Below, in pieces: positions 45,102 through 52,731 of a DNA stretch of 64,000 bases. The position numbers and the translations under genes were made by a program. Each line of letters begins with the position of its first letter. The stretch's first letter is position 1. The notes beneath the pieces were generated by a model. That model was not told where the DNA came from, did no database searches, and was given only the letters and a program-made list of their open reading frames with translations. Source of the stretch: Nostoc sp. NMS8 (GTDB taxonomy: Bacteria; Cyanobacteriota; Cyanobacteriia; Cyanobacteriales; Nostocaceae); NCBI RefSeq assembly GCF_017115045.1, contig NZ_JABXKK010000109.1, positions 1 through 64,000 on the forward strand, read 5' to 3'.

Positions 45102-46039
45102 ATGGGTAAAGAGTCTCAAAATCAGTTAAAACATTTTGCTGCTTTAAAATCCAGATACCAAGCAACTCAATATCAAAATTCATCACCCGCTAGTCTGTTG
45201 TATTTCATATTGCGAAAAGTTGACTTAGGAATTGAACTCAGTCACTTAGAATTTAATTGGTTGAAAGAGTATGAGCTTGTTGAGACTTTAAAAGCTATCA
45301 AACAAGAGCAGCGACATAGATTCCAAGAATTTGGAAATCTAGAATTTGAATTCTCCAAATTAAAATCTAAGTATAAAGCTACAAAGCATAACGTTTCTTG
45401 GCAATCCAGTCATCTGTATTTCATACTTTTGAAACTTGAGTCAGGAAATTTCCTCACTGATTTAGATGTTAAATGGCTGAGAGCAAATGGTTTAGATGAG
45501 ACGAATCAAATTGCTCAAGAGGTAAACCGATTTATTCAACTGAAATCTAAGTACAAAGCTACTGACGAACTAGAAGCACTTACTCCTGATAATCCTTTCC
45601 GAAAAGCAGCGTTAGAATTGCTGTACAATTTGCAACCAAACTTACAAGTCACTCAAAATAAAGACGAGGAAGATAGGGAATTACTTATGCGATTGGCACC
45701 ACTTTACCAACAAGACCGCGGACAGGCGATACAAGAAGGAGAACAACGGGGACTCCAAACAGGAATTCAGCAGGGAGAACGCTTATAGCGGTTCCCATTC
45801 AGATGAGGTACAACATTACATCGCAAGGTGTAGGGGCACGGCATGCCGTGCCCCTACGGCTGTACCTTACTAGGTCGGGAAACGCTATAGTAGTGGAAAA
45901 CTTGCTCGAAGTTCGCTTTGGTGAAATAGATAATGAGCTTCAAGCAATTATTGAACCTTTATTATTGTTACCACCAGAAGAGTTTACGCCTTTACTGTTG
46001 CAGTTGTCTCGTGAAGAATTAATTCATCGGTTTTGCTAG
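45102..46039 (+). pseudogene. DUF4351/Rpn-tail gene split by a MITE
   Basis: This gene encodes two full copies and one broken copy of a roughly 52-residue repeat. Each copy starts LKSKYKAT, continues LYFIL-KL-G, and ends WL--GL-ET (residues about 11-62, 83-134, from 143). A region follows that resembles the C-terminal part of cyanobacterial Rpn-family nucleases (EEDRELLMRLAPLYQQ, QGEQRGLQTGIQQG). After QGERL the frame hits TAG at 45786 because a MITE is inserted. Removing 45786-45887 plus one TA joins QGERL directly to VVENLLEVRFGEID and continues to the natural stop, giving a 277-residue protein. The N-terminal nuclease core of Rpn proteins is absent. Confidence 0.85.
45784..45889. mobile_element. 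102-bp MITE with TA target duplication
   Basis: The element runs 45786-45887 with terminal repeats TAGCGGTTCCC (45786-45796) and GGGAAACGCTA (45877-45887), one mismatch apart. It is bordered by TA on both sides (45784-45785, 45888-45889). In its centre is a perfect 28-bp palindrome (45830-45857) of the GGGGCACGGCATGCCGTGCCCC type, common in cyanobacteria. There is no ORF. TA duplication fits trans-mobilisation by an IS630/Tc1-type transposase. A relative lies at 13603-13744. Confidence 0.88.
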
Positions 46040-46058
46040 TGTTTATCACATATCCTTG

Positions 46059-46163
46059 AATGAGTTTTATTTTGTCATGCTAATTGCATTTATAATCGGT
46101 CTTTTTTGGTGGTTAATATACATAAATTAAAATTTTTACCGATTATTCTTGCTAAGACTGTGA
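46059..46163 (+). pseudogene. Decayed partial duplicate of the SemiSWEET gene
   Basis: From about 46059 to 46163 the DNA tracks the middle of the SemiSWEET gene at 46425-46535 ('taattgcatttataatcggt' against 'taattacattcataactggt', later 'accgattattcttgc' against 'accaattattcttgc'). A short deletion and several substitutions break the frame. It is a remnant of a tandem duplication. Confidence 0.65.
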
Positions 46164-46173
46164 TACATTTTTA

Positions 46174-46204
46174 GATTACCGACTTATTGAATAAGTTGGT
46201 AATC
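46174..46204. terminator. Hairpin, GATTACCGACTT family
   Basis: GATTACCGACTTATT (46174-46188) pairs with AATAAGTTGGTAATC (46190-46204) with one G-U pair. It belongs to the same type as the hairpins at 30578 and 54036. T's follow on the plus strand. Confidence 0.6.
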
Positions 46205-46323
46205 TTATTGTTAAGCTGTTGTAGCGATCGCTACAACAGTGTAAAATGTTTCATCTAGTGTTGTATTAAGCAGACAAGGACGATCGCTGATGTATGATAT
46301 GGCAACTTAATATAAATGAAAAC

Positions 46324-46578
46324 ATGGATTTTCTGACAATTCTAGGATTAGCTGCCGCCACAATAACCACAATCTCTTTTTTGCCACAGATGCTTAAAAC
46401 TTGGCAAACAAAATCAGCAAAAGATGTTTCTTTAGTGACACTAATTACATTCATAACTGGTATCTTTTTGTGGTTAATTTATGGAATTTATCTACAATCT
46501 TTACCAATTATTCTTGCCAACAGCGTAACATTGGTTTTTAACTTAATAATTCTATGGCTTAAAATTAAATATAGATAA
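46324..46578 (+). CDS. SemiSWEET family sugar transporter
   Basis: From ATG 46324 the 84 residues form a three-helix SemiSWEET/PQ-loop unit: LGLAAATITTISFLPQMLKTWQTKSAKDVS, then LITFITGIFLWLIYGIY, then LPIILANSVTLVFNLIILWLK. The PQ motif lies in helix 1 (FLPQ) and Asn is present in helix 3. SemiSWEETs work as dimers and move mono- or disaccharides. An upstream in-frame start (46294) would add ten hydrophilic residues. A decayed copy lies just upstream. Confidence 0.88.
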   Translation: MDFLTILGLAAATITTISFLPQMLKTWQTKSAKDVSLVTLITFITGIFLWLIYGIYLQSLPIILANSVTLVFNLIILWLKIKYR

Positions 46579-46712
46579 TCCGGCTCATAACTAAGACCTC
46601 TGACACCATAAAAAGTATATATTCTGTTAGTAACAGTAAAAATAATTGCCAACTGCCTTTGTATACTCTTTGTCTAAGTGTATTAATTACGAATTACAAA
46701 TTATGAATTATT

Positions 46713-48362
46713 ATGTCTGTATTTGACTCTGAACGTCTTCTATTTAACCCCACTACCCAAGATAACAACGCTATTCCCATAATCTTCGCCTTTCCCAACG
46801 AGTACAGCGTAGGTATAACTAGTCTCGGCTATCAGGTAGTGTGGGCAACTTTTGCAATGCGTGATGATGTGCAGGTGAGTCGCCTGTTTACCGATATTCA
46901 CGAACAACTCCCTAGAACACCGGAAATTATGGGATTTTCGATTTCTTGGGAACTGGATTATGTGAATATTTTAAATTTGCTGGAATCTTTAGAAATTCCC
47001 ATTCGAGGAACCTCTCGTGATGATTCTCATCCGATAATCTTTGGTGGTGGCCCCGTTCTCACTGCGAACCCCGAACCTTTTGCAGATTTTTTTGATGTCG
47101 TTTTACTGGGGGATGGCGAAACCCTGTTAGGGAATTTTATTGAGGCTTACAAAGAAGTCAGAAATGCCTCAAGACAAACTCAACTAAAAAGACTTGCACA
47201 AATACCAGGAATTTATGTACCCAGTTTATATGAGGTGGAATATCACACCAGAGATGGTGAAGTAAAGTCTATTAAACCAATTTCTCCCGAAATTCCCGCA
47301 GTGGTGCAAAAGCAAACTTATCGGGGAAATACGTTATCAGCGTCAACTGTAGTCACCGAAAAAGCAGCATGGGAAAATATTTACATGGTGGAAGTGGTGA
47401 GAAGTTGTCCAGAAATGTGCCGCTTTTGTTTGGCGAGTTATCTCACACTGCCTTTTAGAACAGCGAGTCTGGAAGATTCATTAATTCCAGCGATCGCCAA
47501 AGGTTTAGAAGTCACAAACAGGTTAGGATTATTAGGAGCTTCAGTTACACAGCATCCAGAGTTTGAGGCGTTGCTAGATTATATTAGTCAGCCAAAATAT
47601 GATGATGTCCGTCTCAGTATTGCCTCAGTGCGAACTAATACTGTAACAGTCCAGTTAGCCGAAACTTTGACGAAACGAGACACGCGATCGCTTACCATTG
47701 CAGTAGAGAGTGGTTCTGAGAAAATCCGGCAAATCGTCAACAAAAAGCTGCATAACGATGAAATTATCCAAGCAGCGATAAATGCCAAAGCTGGCGGATT
47801 AAAAAGCTTGAAACTCTACGGAATGGCAGGAATTCCTGGTGAAGAAGCAGAAGATTTAGAGCAAACCGTGGCGATGATGCGTAATATCAAAAAAGCTGCG
47901 CCGGGATTGCGCTTAACATACGGATGTAGCACCTTTGTACCCAAAGCACACACACCATTTCAATGGTTTGGGGTGAATCGTCAAGCCGAAAAGCGGTTGC
48001 TGTTTTTGCAAAAACAGCTAAAACCCCAGGGAATAGAGTTTCGCCCAGAAAGCTATAATTGGTCGATTATACAGGCTTTGTTATCGAGAGGCGATCGCAG
48101 AGTGTCCCAACTTCTCGAACTTACTCGTGACTTTGGCGATTCCTTAGGTAGCTACAAACGTGCTTTCAAACAACTCAAAGGACAAATCCCCGATTTAGAT
48201 TTCTATGTCCACGCCGAATGGTCAACAGAACAAGTATTACCCTGGAGCCACTTGCAAGGGCCTCTGCCACAGTCTACACTACTAAAGCATTTGGCTGATG
48301 CTAAAAGTTATATCAATCCATCCCCAAAAGAATTACAGCCAGTATTGGGGACTAGGGACTAG
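46713..48362 (+). CDS. B12-binding domain radical SAM protein
   Basis: The 549 residues show an N-terminal region with the cobalamin-like fold (FAFPNEYSVGITSLGYQVVW, GGGPVLTANPEPFADFFDVV). A radical SAM core follows, with CxxxCxxC at Cys232, Cys236 and Cys239 (CPEMCRFC). Downstream are typical motifs RLGLLGASVTQHP, TIAVESGSEKIRQ and GIPGEEAEDLEQT. This pattern fits the TIGR03960-like family, whose substrate is unknown. The last four residues (GTRD) and the stop come from an STRR that continues to 48445. It starts a short plus-strand run with a Cys-rich protein and an SRPBCC protein. Confidence 0.88.
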   Translation: MSVFDSERLLFNPTTQDNNAIPIIFAFPNEYSVGITSLGYQVVWATFAMRDDVQVSRLFTDIHEQLPRTPEIMGFSISWELDYVNILNLLESLEIPIRGTSRDDSHPIIFGGGPVLTANPEPFADFFDVVLLGDGETLLGNFIEAYKEVRNASRQTQLKRLAQIPGIYVPSLYEVEYHTRDGEVKSIKPISPEIPAVVQKQTYRGNTLSASTVVTEKAAWENIYMVEVVRSCPEMCRFCLASYLTLPFRTASLEDSLIPAIAKGLEVTNRLGLLGASVTQHPEFEALLDYISQPKYDDVRLSIASVRTNTVTVQLAETLTKRDTRSLTIAVESGSEKIRQIVNKKLHNDEIIQAAINAKAGGLKSLKLYGMAGIPGEEAEDLEQTVAMMRNIKKAAPGLRLTYGCSTFVPKAHTPFQWFGVNRQAEKRLLFLQKQLKPQGIEFRPESYNWSIIQALLSRGDRRVSQLLELTRDFGDSLGSYKRAFKQLKGQIPDLDFYVHAEWSTEQVLPWSHLQGPLPQSTLLKHLADAKSYINPSPKELQPVLGTRD

Positions 48363-48447
48363 GGACTGGGGAATAGAAACTAGGAATTAAAAGTTAATAC
48401 CCAGTACCCAATACCCAATACCCAGTACCCAATACCCAGTACCCATG
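48344..48447 (+). repeat. STRR 'gggacta' and 'acccaat' arrays
   Basis: Heptamer units 'gggacta' (48347-48370) overlap the radical SAM stop. A longer array of 'taccca' units (48400-48445) follows, with at least six near-identical copies. The array ends five bases before the next gene's possible start. Confidence 0.8.
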
Positions 48448-48452
48448 AATTG

Positions 48453-48641
48453 ATGCAAAACACAGCTGAGTATTACTGCGCCTATTGCGGCGAACCGAAC
48501 TTAACTTTTATTGATTTGAGTGCTGGAGGACAGCAATCTTACGTTGAAGATTGTCAAGTTTGTTGTAACCCAAATATTTTGTACGTTCGGGTTGACGAAG
48601 ATACCCTAGATATCGAAATTGATACCGAATCCGAAAGTTGA
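48453..48641 (+). CDS. CPXCG-type cysteine-rich small protein
   Basis: The 62 residues carry a zinc-ribbon pair: CAYCG near residue 9 and CQVCC near 34, followed by an acidic C-terminus (DEDTLDIEIDTESES). It matches the CPXCG cysteine-rich protein pattern. The function is unknown. ATG 48453 is preceded by a TTG in frame. It starts directly after an STRR array, so its leader sequence is largely repeat-derived. Confidence 0.8.
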   Translation: MQNTAEYYCAYCGEPNLTFIDLSAGGQQSYVEDCQVCCNPNILYVRVDEDTLDIEIDTESES

Positions 48642-48660
48642 ATTTTAGGTTTTTCTTTCC

Positions 48661-49110
48661 ATGCTGCACTTTAAACATTCCTCAGTAATTAATGCCTTAC
48701 CAGAAGTAGTTTGGAAATTTCATGAAAGGCCAGATATTTTACAACTGTTAAATCCACCTTGGCAGCCAGTTCAAGTAGTTCGTCGTGAAGGAGGGTTAAA
48801 CGTGGGTGCTATCACAGAATTTCGCCTGTTTCTCGGCCCACTACCCTTAACTTGGTTAGCGCGTCATACTGAATGCGAAAAATATCGTCTGTTTACCGAC
48901 GAACAGATATCTGGTCCCTTTGAATCTTGGGTACATCGACATGAATTTGAACCGGAAGCTGGCAAAACTAGGATGACTGATGCCATTTCCTTCTGTATGC
49001 CTGGTGGAGGAACAGTTGAATTTGTTAGTGGTTGGTTGGTGCAAGTGCAATTAGAAGCAATGTTTCGCTATCGCCATTATGTGACCAAACGAGAATGTGA
49101 GTCACAATAG
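48661..49110 (+). CDS. SRPBCC family protein
   Basis: The 149 residues fit the SRPBCC/START-like fold: HFKHSSVINALPEVVWKFHERPDIL, then strands with GAITEFRLFLGPLPLTWLARH, and a final helix QVQLEAMFRYRHYVTK. Proteins of this type bind small hydrophobic ligands; some cyanobacterial copies are annotated as cell-division inhibitors by weak homology. It lies 19 bp after the Cys-rich protein gene, so the two may be cotranscribed. It converges with an SDR gene 21 bp further. Confidence 0.85.
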   Translation: MLHFKHSSVINALPEVVWKFHERPDILQLLNPPWQPVQVVRREGGLNVGAITEFRLFLGPLPLTWLARHTECEKYRLFTDEQISGPFESWVHRHEFEPEAGKTRMTDAISFCMPGGGTVEFVSGWLVQVQLEAMFRYRHYVTKRECESQ

Positions 49111-49131
49111 CAACTTGGGTTAATAGCAAAA

Positions 49132-49950
49132 TTAATTATCCTGATTCTTCAAACCTTGCCGCGAAATCCACTTTATCAAACCAGGAAACAAGCGATACAA
49201 AGCTTGTGAGAAATTCGCCGAACCAACCATCACTTTTGACTTTTTATTCTTGACAGCATCCCAGATAGCATTTGCCACATCTTCAGGCTTTTCCACTACC
49301 GGAGTTTTCAGCACATTTTCAAGCTGTAGACGGCGAGTTTGAGTATCTTGCTCATCCTTGCCCCGAAAAACTGCTCGTTCCATTAAAGTACTCTTAATTA
49401 AATTCGGATAAATCCCACAAACATGAATACCTTTTGGCTGTAGTTCTACTTGTAGGGCTTCCGTTAACCCAGTCACGCCAAACTTACTAGTACAGTAGGG
49501 AACTAAGTAAGCACTTGGCACTTTACCACCGATGGAACTTAAATTAACTATAGTTCCACTTCGACGCTGGAGAAAATGAGGCAAAAGGGCATTAATAGTG
49601 TGGATATATCCCCATAAATTAGTATCTATAATTTGATGCCAATCACTCAAAGAAAACTGCTCTACTGGCCCCGATGCAAAGATGCCCGCATTGTTTATCA
49701 GCACGTCAATATAATCATAATTTTCTAATGCCTTTTGCATTAATGTATTTACCTGAGATGAGTCAGTGACATCGCAAGTAACCGTTAATGGTGCTGCACA
49801 GCCAATGCTTTGCACCTCCTGCGCTAAGGTTTCCAAGCCATCAGCACTACGAGCTGCAAGTACCAGGTCATATCCTTGCCGCGCAAATAAAAGAGCCGTT
49901 GCTTTGCCAATGCCTTCAGAAGCACCTGTAATCAGTACCGTAGGAGCCAT
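49132..49950 (-). CDS. Short-chain dehydrogenase/reductase
   Basis: This is a classical NAD(P)(H)-dependent SDR of 272 residues. The cofactor motif TGASEGIGKA starts at residue 7. NNAG lies in DVLINNAG, the catalytic Ser in VNLSSIGGKVPS, and YCTSK supplies Tyr and Lys. A C-terminal extension (SKVMVGSANFSQALYRLFPGLIKW) suggests membrane proximity, as in SDRs acting on lipids or retinoid/carotenoid substrates. The substrate is unknown; carotenoid genes lie nearby but on the other strand. Confidence 0.92.
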   Translation of the reverse strand: MAPTVLITGASEGIGKATALLFARQGYDLVLAARSADGLETLAQEVQSIGCAAPLTVTCDVTDSSQVNTLMQKALENYDYIDVLINNAGIFASGPVEQFSLSDWHQIIDTNLWGYIHTINALLPHFLQRRSGTIVNLSSIGGKVPSAYLVPYCTSKFGVTGLTEALQVELQPKGIHVCGIYPNLIKSTLMERAVFRGKDEQDTQTRRLQLENVLKTPVVEKPEDVANAIWDAVKNKKSKVMVGSANFSQALYRLFPGLIKWISRQGLKNQDN

Positions 49951-50278
49951 AATTTAAGTTTTAAAAACCTATTTACTGTTTATTAGTTTGGATAATAAAG
50001 CTCCAGAAACCTTCTAACTTTCGTTAGATTTTTGATTACATCCAAAATAGTTTTTTAGTGAGATTACAAGTTCTGACTAGCAAGTGTTTCGTAAAAATAC
50101 CTCTGGTCTATAGGCTAATAAAAGCTATTATTGAACTTTTGTTAGATAAATATTTCTTAAACTCTTTAAAATCTCATTCTTTAGAGTTGCTTCTACTTTG
50201 AAACTAGAGATAGATAGCGCTCAATAGGTAAGTTAAGTAATATGAACTAAGTAATTAGCTTCTTAAGGTAACTTAACA
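49951..50278. other. Intergenic region SDR / hli
   Basis: No gene is seen. The region is AT-rich and must hold the divergent promoters for the SDR gene and hli. I could not identify an HLR1-like element with confidence. Confidence 0.45.
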
Positions 50279-50470
50279 ATGGCACTTTATCCTAGTGATA
50301 AAACTGAGACTGCATACAATGGCAAAGACCGCAATGCTGGTGATCTTGGGCTAACTCCTCAGTCTGAACTTTGGAACGGTCGCTTGGCTATGATCGGTTT
50401 TCTAGCTTACTTACTGTGGGATCTCAATGGTTATAGCGTAGTGCGGGACGTACTTCATCTCATTTCCTAA
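50279..50470 (+). CDS. High-light-inducible protein (Hlip/SCP)
   Basis: The 63 residues contain the one-helix chlorophyll a/b-binding motif ELWNGRLAMIGFLAYLLWD with the Glu, Asn and Arg ligand positions. A hydrophilic N-terminus (YPSDKTETAYNGKDR) precedes it and a short C-terminal helix follows. Hlips bind chlorophyll and carotenoids and protect during PSII assembly. It lies upstream of the carotenoid ketolase gene crtW with a 318-bp gap, which is of interest since Hlips carry beta-carotene. Confidence 0.92.
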   Translation: MALYPSDKTETAYNGKDRNAGDLGLTPQSELWNGRLAMIGFLAYLLWDLNGYSVVRDVLHLIS

Positions 50471-50788
50471 ACTCCCCGCTAATTATTGACCATCTTTGTT
50501 GGAGGCTGAGATTGTATCCCAAGTATCGAAGATAAGACACTGGTTATAGTAAATACTAACTTTTCCAGTGCCTTTACTTATATCACCTAACCTTCCAACC
50601 GAAAACAGTTTTTAGAATAGCAGTTGCTTGTGTAATACTAGTTAAAGTATCTTAATATTTCTACATACTTTTGAGTATTGGCATTGTCCAGTGTAAAACA
50701 TTGACCACTAACAGATTTTATCGGTTAGTTGTTTTTGTAATAACTATATTTTTGGAATTTTTATCTGAATGCTAGGCGGACTAAAAGC
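50471..50788. other. Intergenic region hli-crtW
   Basis: No gene is seen. It is AT-rich with no clear repeats. It likely contains the crtW promoter. Confidence 0.45.
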
Positions 50789-51550
50789 GTGATCCAGTTA
50801 GAACAACCACCCAGTCATCAAACAAAACTGACTCCAATAGTGAGAACTAAATCTCAGTTTAAGGGACTTTTCATTGCTATTATCATTGTTACTGCATGGG
50901 TTATTAGCTTGAGTTTATTACTTCCCCTTGACATCTCCAAATCAAAACTTTGGGTGCTATTGCCTAGCATAGCTTGGCAAACATTTTTATATACGGGATT
51001 ATTTATTACATCTCATGATGCTATGCATGGGGTAGTGTTTCCCCAAAACAGCAAAATTAATCATTTTATTGGAACATTGACCCTATCTCTTTATGGTCTT
51101 TTACCCTATCAAAAATTATTAAAAAAGCATTGGTTACACCACAACAATCCAGCAACTCAAAGAGATCCCGATTTTCATAATGGTAAACACAAAAATTTCC
51201 TTGCTTGGTATCTACATTTTATGAAAGGTTACTGGAGTTGGGGACAAATAATTGCCCTCATGATTATTTATAATTTTGTTAAAAATATACTCCATATCCC
51301 CAGTGATAATCTAAATTACTTTTGGGTGTTTCCTTCACTTTTAAGTTCATTCCAATTATTTTATTTTGGTACTTTCCTTCCACATAGCGAACCAAAAGGA
51401 GGCTATATTCAGCCTCATTCTGCCCAAACGATTAGCCGTCCAATTTGGTGGTCATTTATCACATGCTATCATTTCGGCTATCACGAGGAACATCACGAAT
51501 ATCCCCATTTTCCTTGGTGGCAGTTACCAGAAATTTATAAAGCAAAATAG
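50789..51550 (+). CDS. crtW: Beta-carotene ketolase CrtW
   Basis: CrtW adds 4-keto groups to beta-carotene, giving echinenone and canthaxanthin. The 253 residues have several membrane segments and the diiron histidine boxes: HDAMHG, HWLHHNNP and HEEHHEYPH, plus the TFLPHSEPKGGY segment typical of the family. The sequence resembles, from memory, the Nostoc CrtW148 type closely. The start is GTG 50789, giving MIQLEQPPSHQ. Neighbouring hli and an FAD hydroxylase fit a pigment and photoprotection area, though cotranscription is not shown. Confidence 0.95.
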   Translation: MIQLEQPPSHQTKLTPIVRTKSQFKGLFIAIIIVTAWVISLSLLLPLDISKSKLWVLLPSIAWQTFLYTGLFITSHDAMHGVVFPQNSKINHFIGTLTLSLYGLLPYQKLLKKHWLHHNNPATQRDPDFHNGKHKNFLAWYLHFMKGYWSWGQIIALMIIYNFVKNILHIPSDNLNYFWVFPSLLSSFQLFYFGTFLPHSEPKGGYIQPHSAQTISRPIWWSFITCYHFGYHEEHHEYPHFPWWQLPEIYKAK

Positions 51551-51649
51551 CTCTTGTTTATCTAATAAATAAGTGGGCGTGAATAATTAAAGGTTTCAGC
51601 CTTTAAAATAAGTCTGGGGCTGCTTACTAAAAGCAAATTTATTCTGCTT

Positions 51650-52621
51650 ATGCCAATTAATGATTCTCGTCTTGTCACCTATAGCCCTGCTTATACAATC
51701 GTTCCCACTTACGAGTGCTTTAATCGCTGTAGCTACTGTAACTTTCGCAGCGAACCGGGTAAAAGTCCCTGGATGAGTCTTTCAGATGCAGACAGTATTT
51801 TAAAACCACTTCAAAGTGAAAAAGTCTGTGAAATTCTCATACTTAGTGGTGAAGTACATCCCCATTCACCAAAGCGTCAGATGTGGTTTCAGCGGATTTA
51901 TGATTTGTGTGAATTAGCGCTTTCAATGGGGTTTTTACCACACACAAATGCGGGGCCACTGAGTTTTGAGGAAATGCAAAAGCTCAAGCGTGTAAATGTT
52001 TCGATGGGGCTGATGTTGGAACAGTTAACGCCAGCATTGTTAAAGAGTGTACATCGCCACGCACCGAGTAAATTACCAGAAGTTCGTTTACAGCAATTGC
52101 AATGGGCGGGAGAGTTACAGATTCCTTTTACAACTGGATTACTGTTGGGAATTGGGGAAACTGTAGATGATTGGTGGGAAACCTTGGAAGCTATATCTGA
52201 TATGCACCAACGTTACCATCACATTCAAGAAGTTATCCTGCAACCTCATAGTCCAGGATATCAACAAACCTTTGATGCACCACCTTTTGACCCTCATCAG
52301 TTACCAGAAGTAATTTGTAGGGCGCGTCAGATTTTACCGCCAGATATTACGATTCAAATTCCGCCAAATTTAATTCCAGATGACCGATGGTTACTCGCTT
52401 GTATCGAAGCTGGTGCAAGAGATTTGGGTGGAATTGGGCCAAAAGATGAAGTTAATCCCGATTATCCTCATGTTCAGGAACAGGCATTAAGAGAAATTTT
52501 ACAGCCTGCGGGGTGGGAATTAGTGCCGCGATCGCCAGTTTATCCGCAATTTGATAGCTGGTTGTCGGGGGAATTACAAACAGCTGTGAAGCGATCGCGG
52601 AATACTATGTTATTGGTTTAA
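51650..52621 (+). CDS. cofG: FO synthase subunit CofG
   Basis: CofG is the radical SAM subunit that, with CofH, makes 7,8-didemethyl-8-hydroxy-5-deazariboflavin (FO). The 323 residues carry CxxxCxxC at Cys23, Cys27 and Cys30 (CFNRCSYC), then family motifs ILSGEVHPHSPKR, HTNAGPLSFEEM and the C-terminal GIGPKDEVNPD. In cyanobacteria FO serves as antenna of DNA photolyases rather than F420. CofH is not in the window. The next gene, an FAD hydroxylase, starts 110 bp downstream. Confidence 0.93.
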   Translation: MPINDSRLVTYSPAYTIVPTYECFNRCSYCNFRSEPGKSPWMSLSDADSILKPLQSEKVCEILILSGEVHPHSPKRQMWFQRIYDLCELALSMGFLPHTNAGPLSFEEMQKLKRVNVSMGLMLEQLTPALLKSVHRHAPSKLPEVRLQQLQWAGELQIPFTTGLLLGIGETVDDWWETLEAISDMHQRYHHIQEVILQPHSPGYQQTFDAPPFDPHQLPEVICRARQILPPDITIQIPPNLIPDDRWLLACIEAGARDLGGIGPKDEVNPDYPHVQEQALREILQPAGWELVPRSPVYPQFDSWLSGELQTAVKRSRNTMLLV

Positions 52622-52731
52622 TAATTTGCTACTAACTTGGGCAAAACTGTACTTAGTTTAGCTTGTGAAGTTGCTCAAGAAGGCGCGATCGCGTCAAAAT
52701 AAGAGTTAAGACGCTGTAATCTAACTTAACA

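Noticed and set aside
45803..46039. Separate 78-residue protein beginning in the MITE
   Set aside because: Its first 29 codons lie in the inserted element; the rest is the displaced end of the disrupted gene.
48400..48447. CRISPR array
   Set aside because: The repeat units are about 7 bp and contiguous without spacers, so this is an STRR. No CRISPR array or cas gene was seen in the window.
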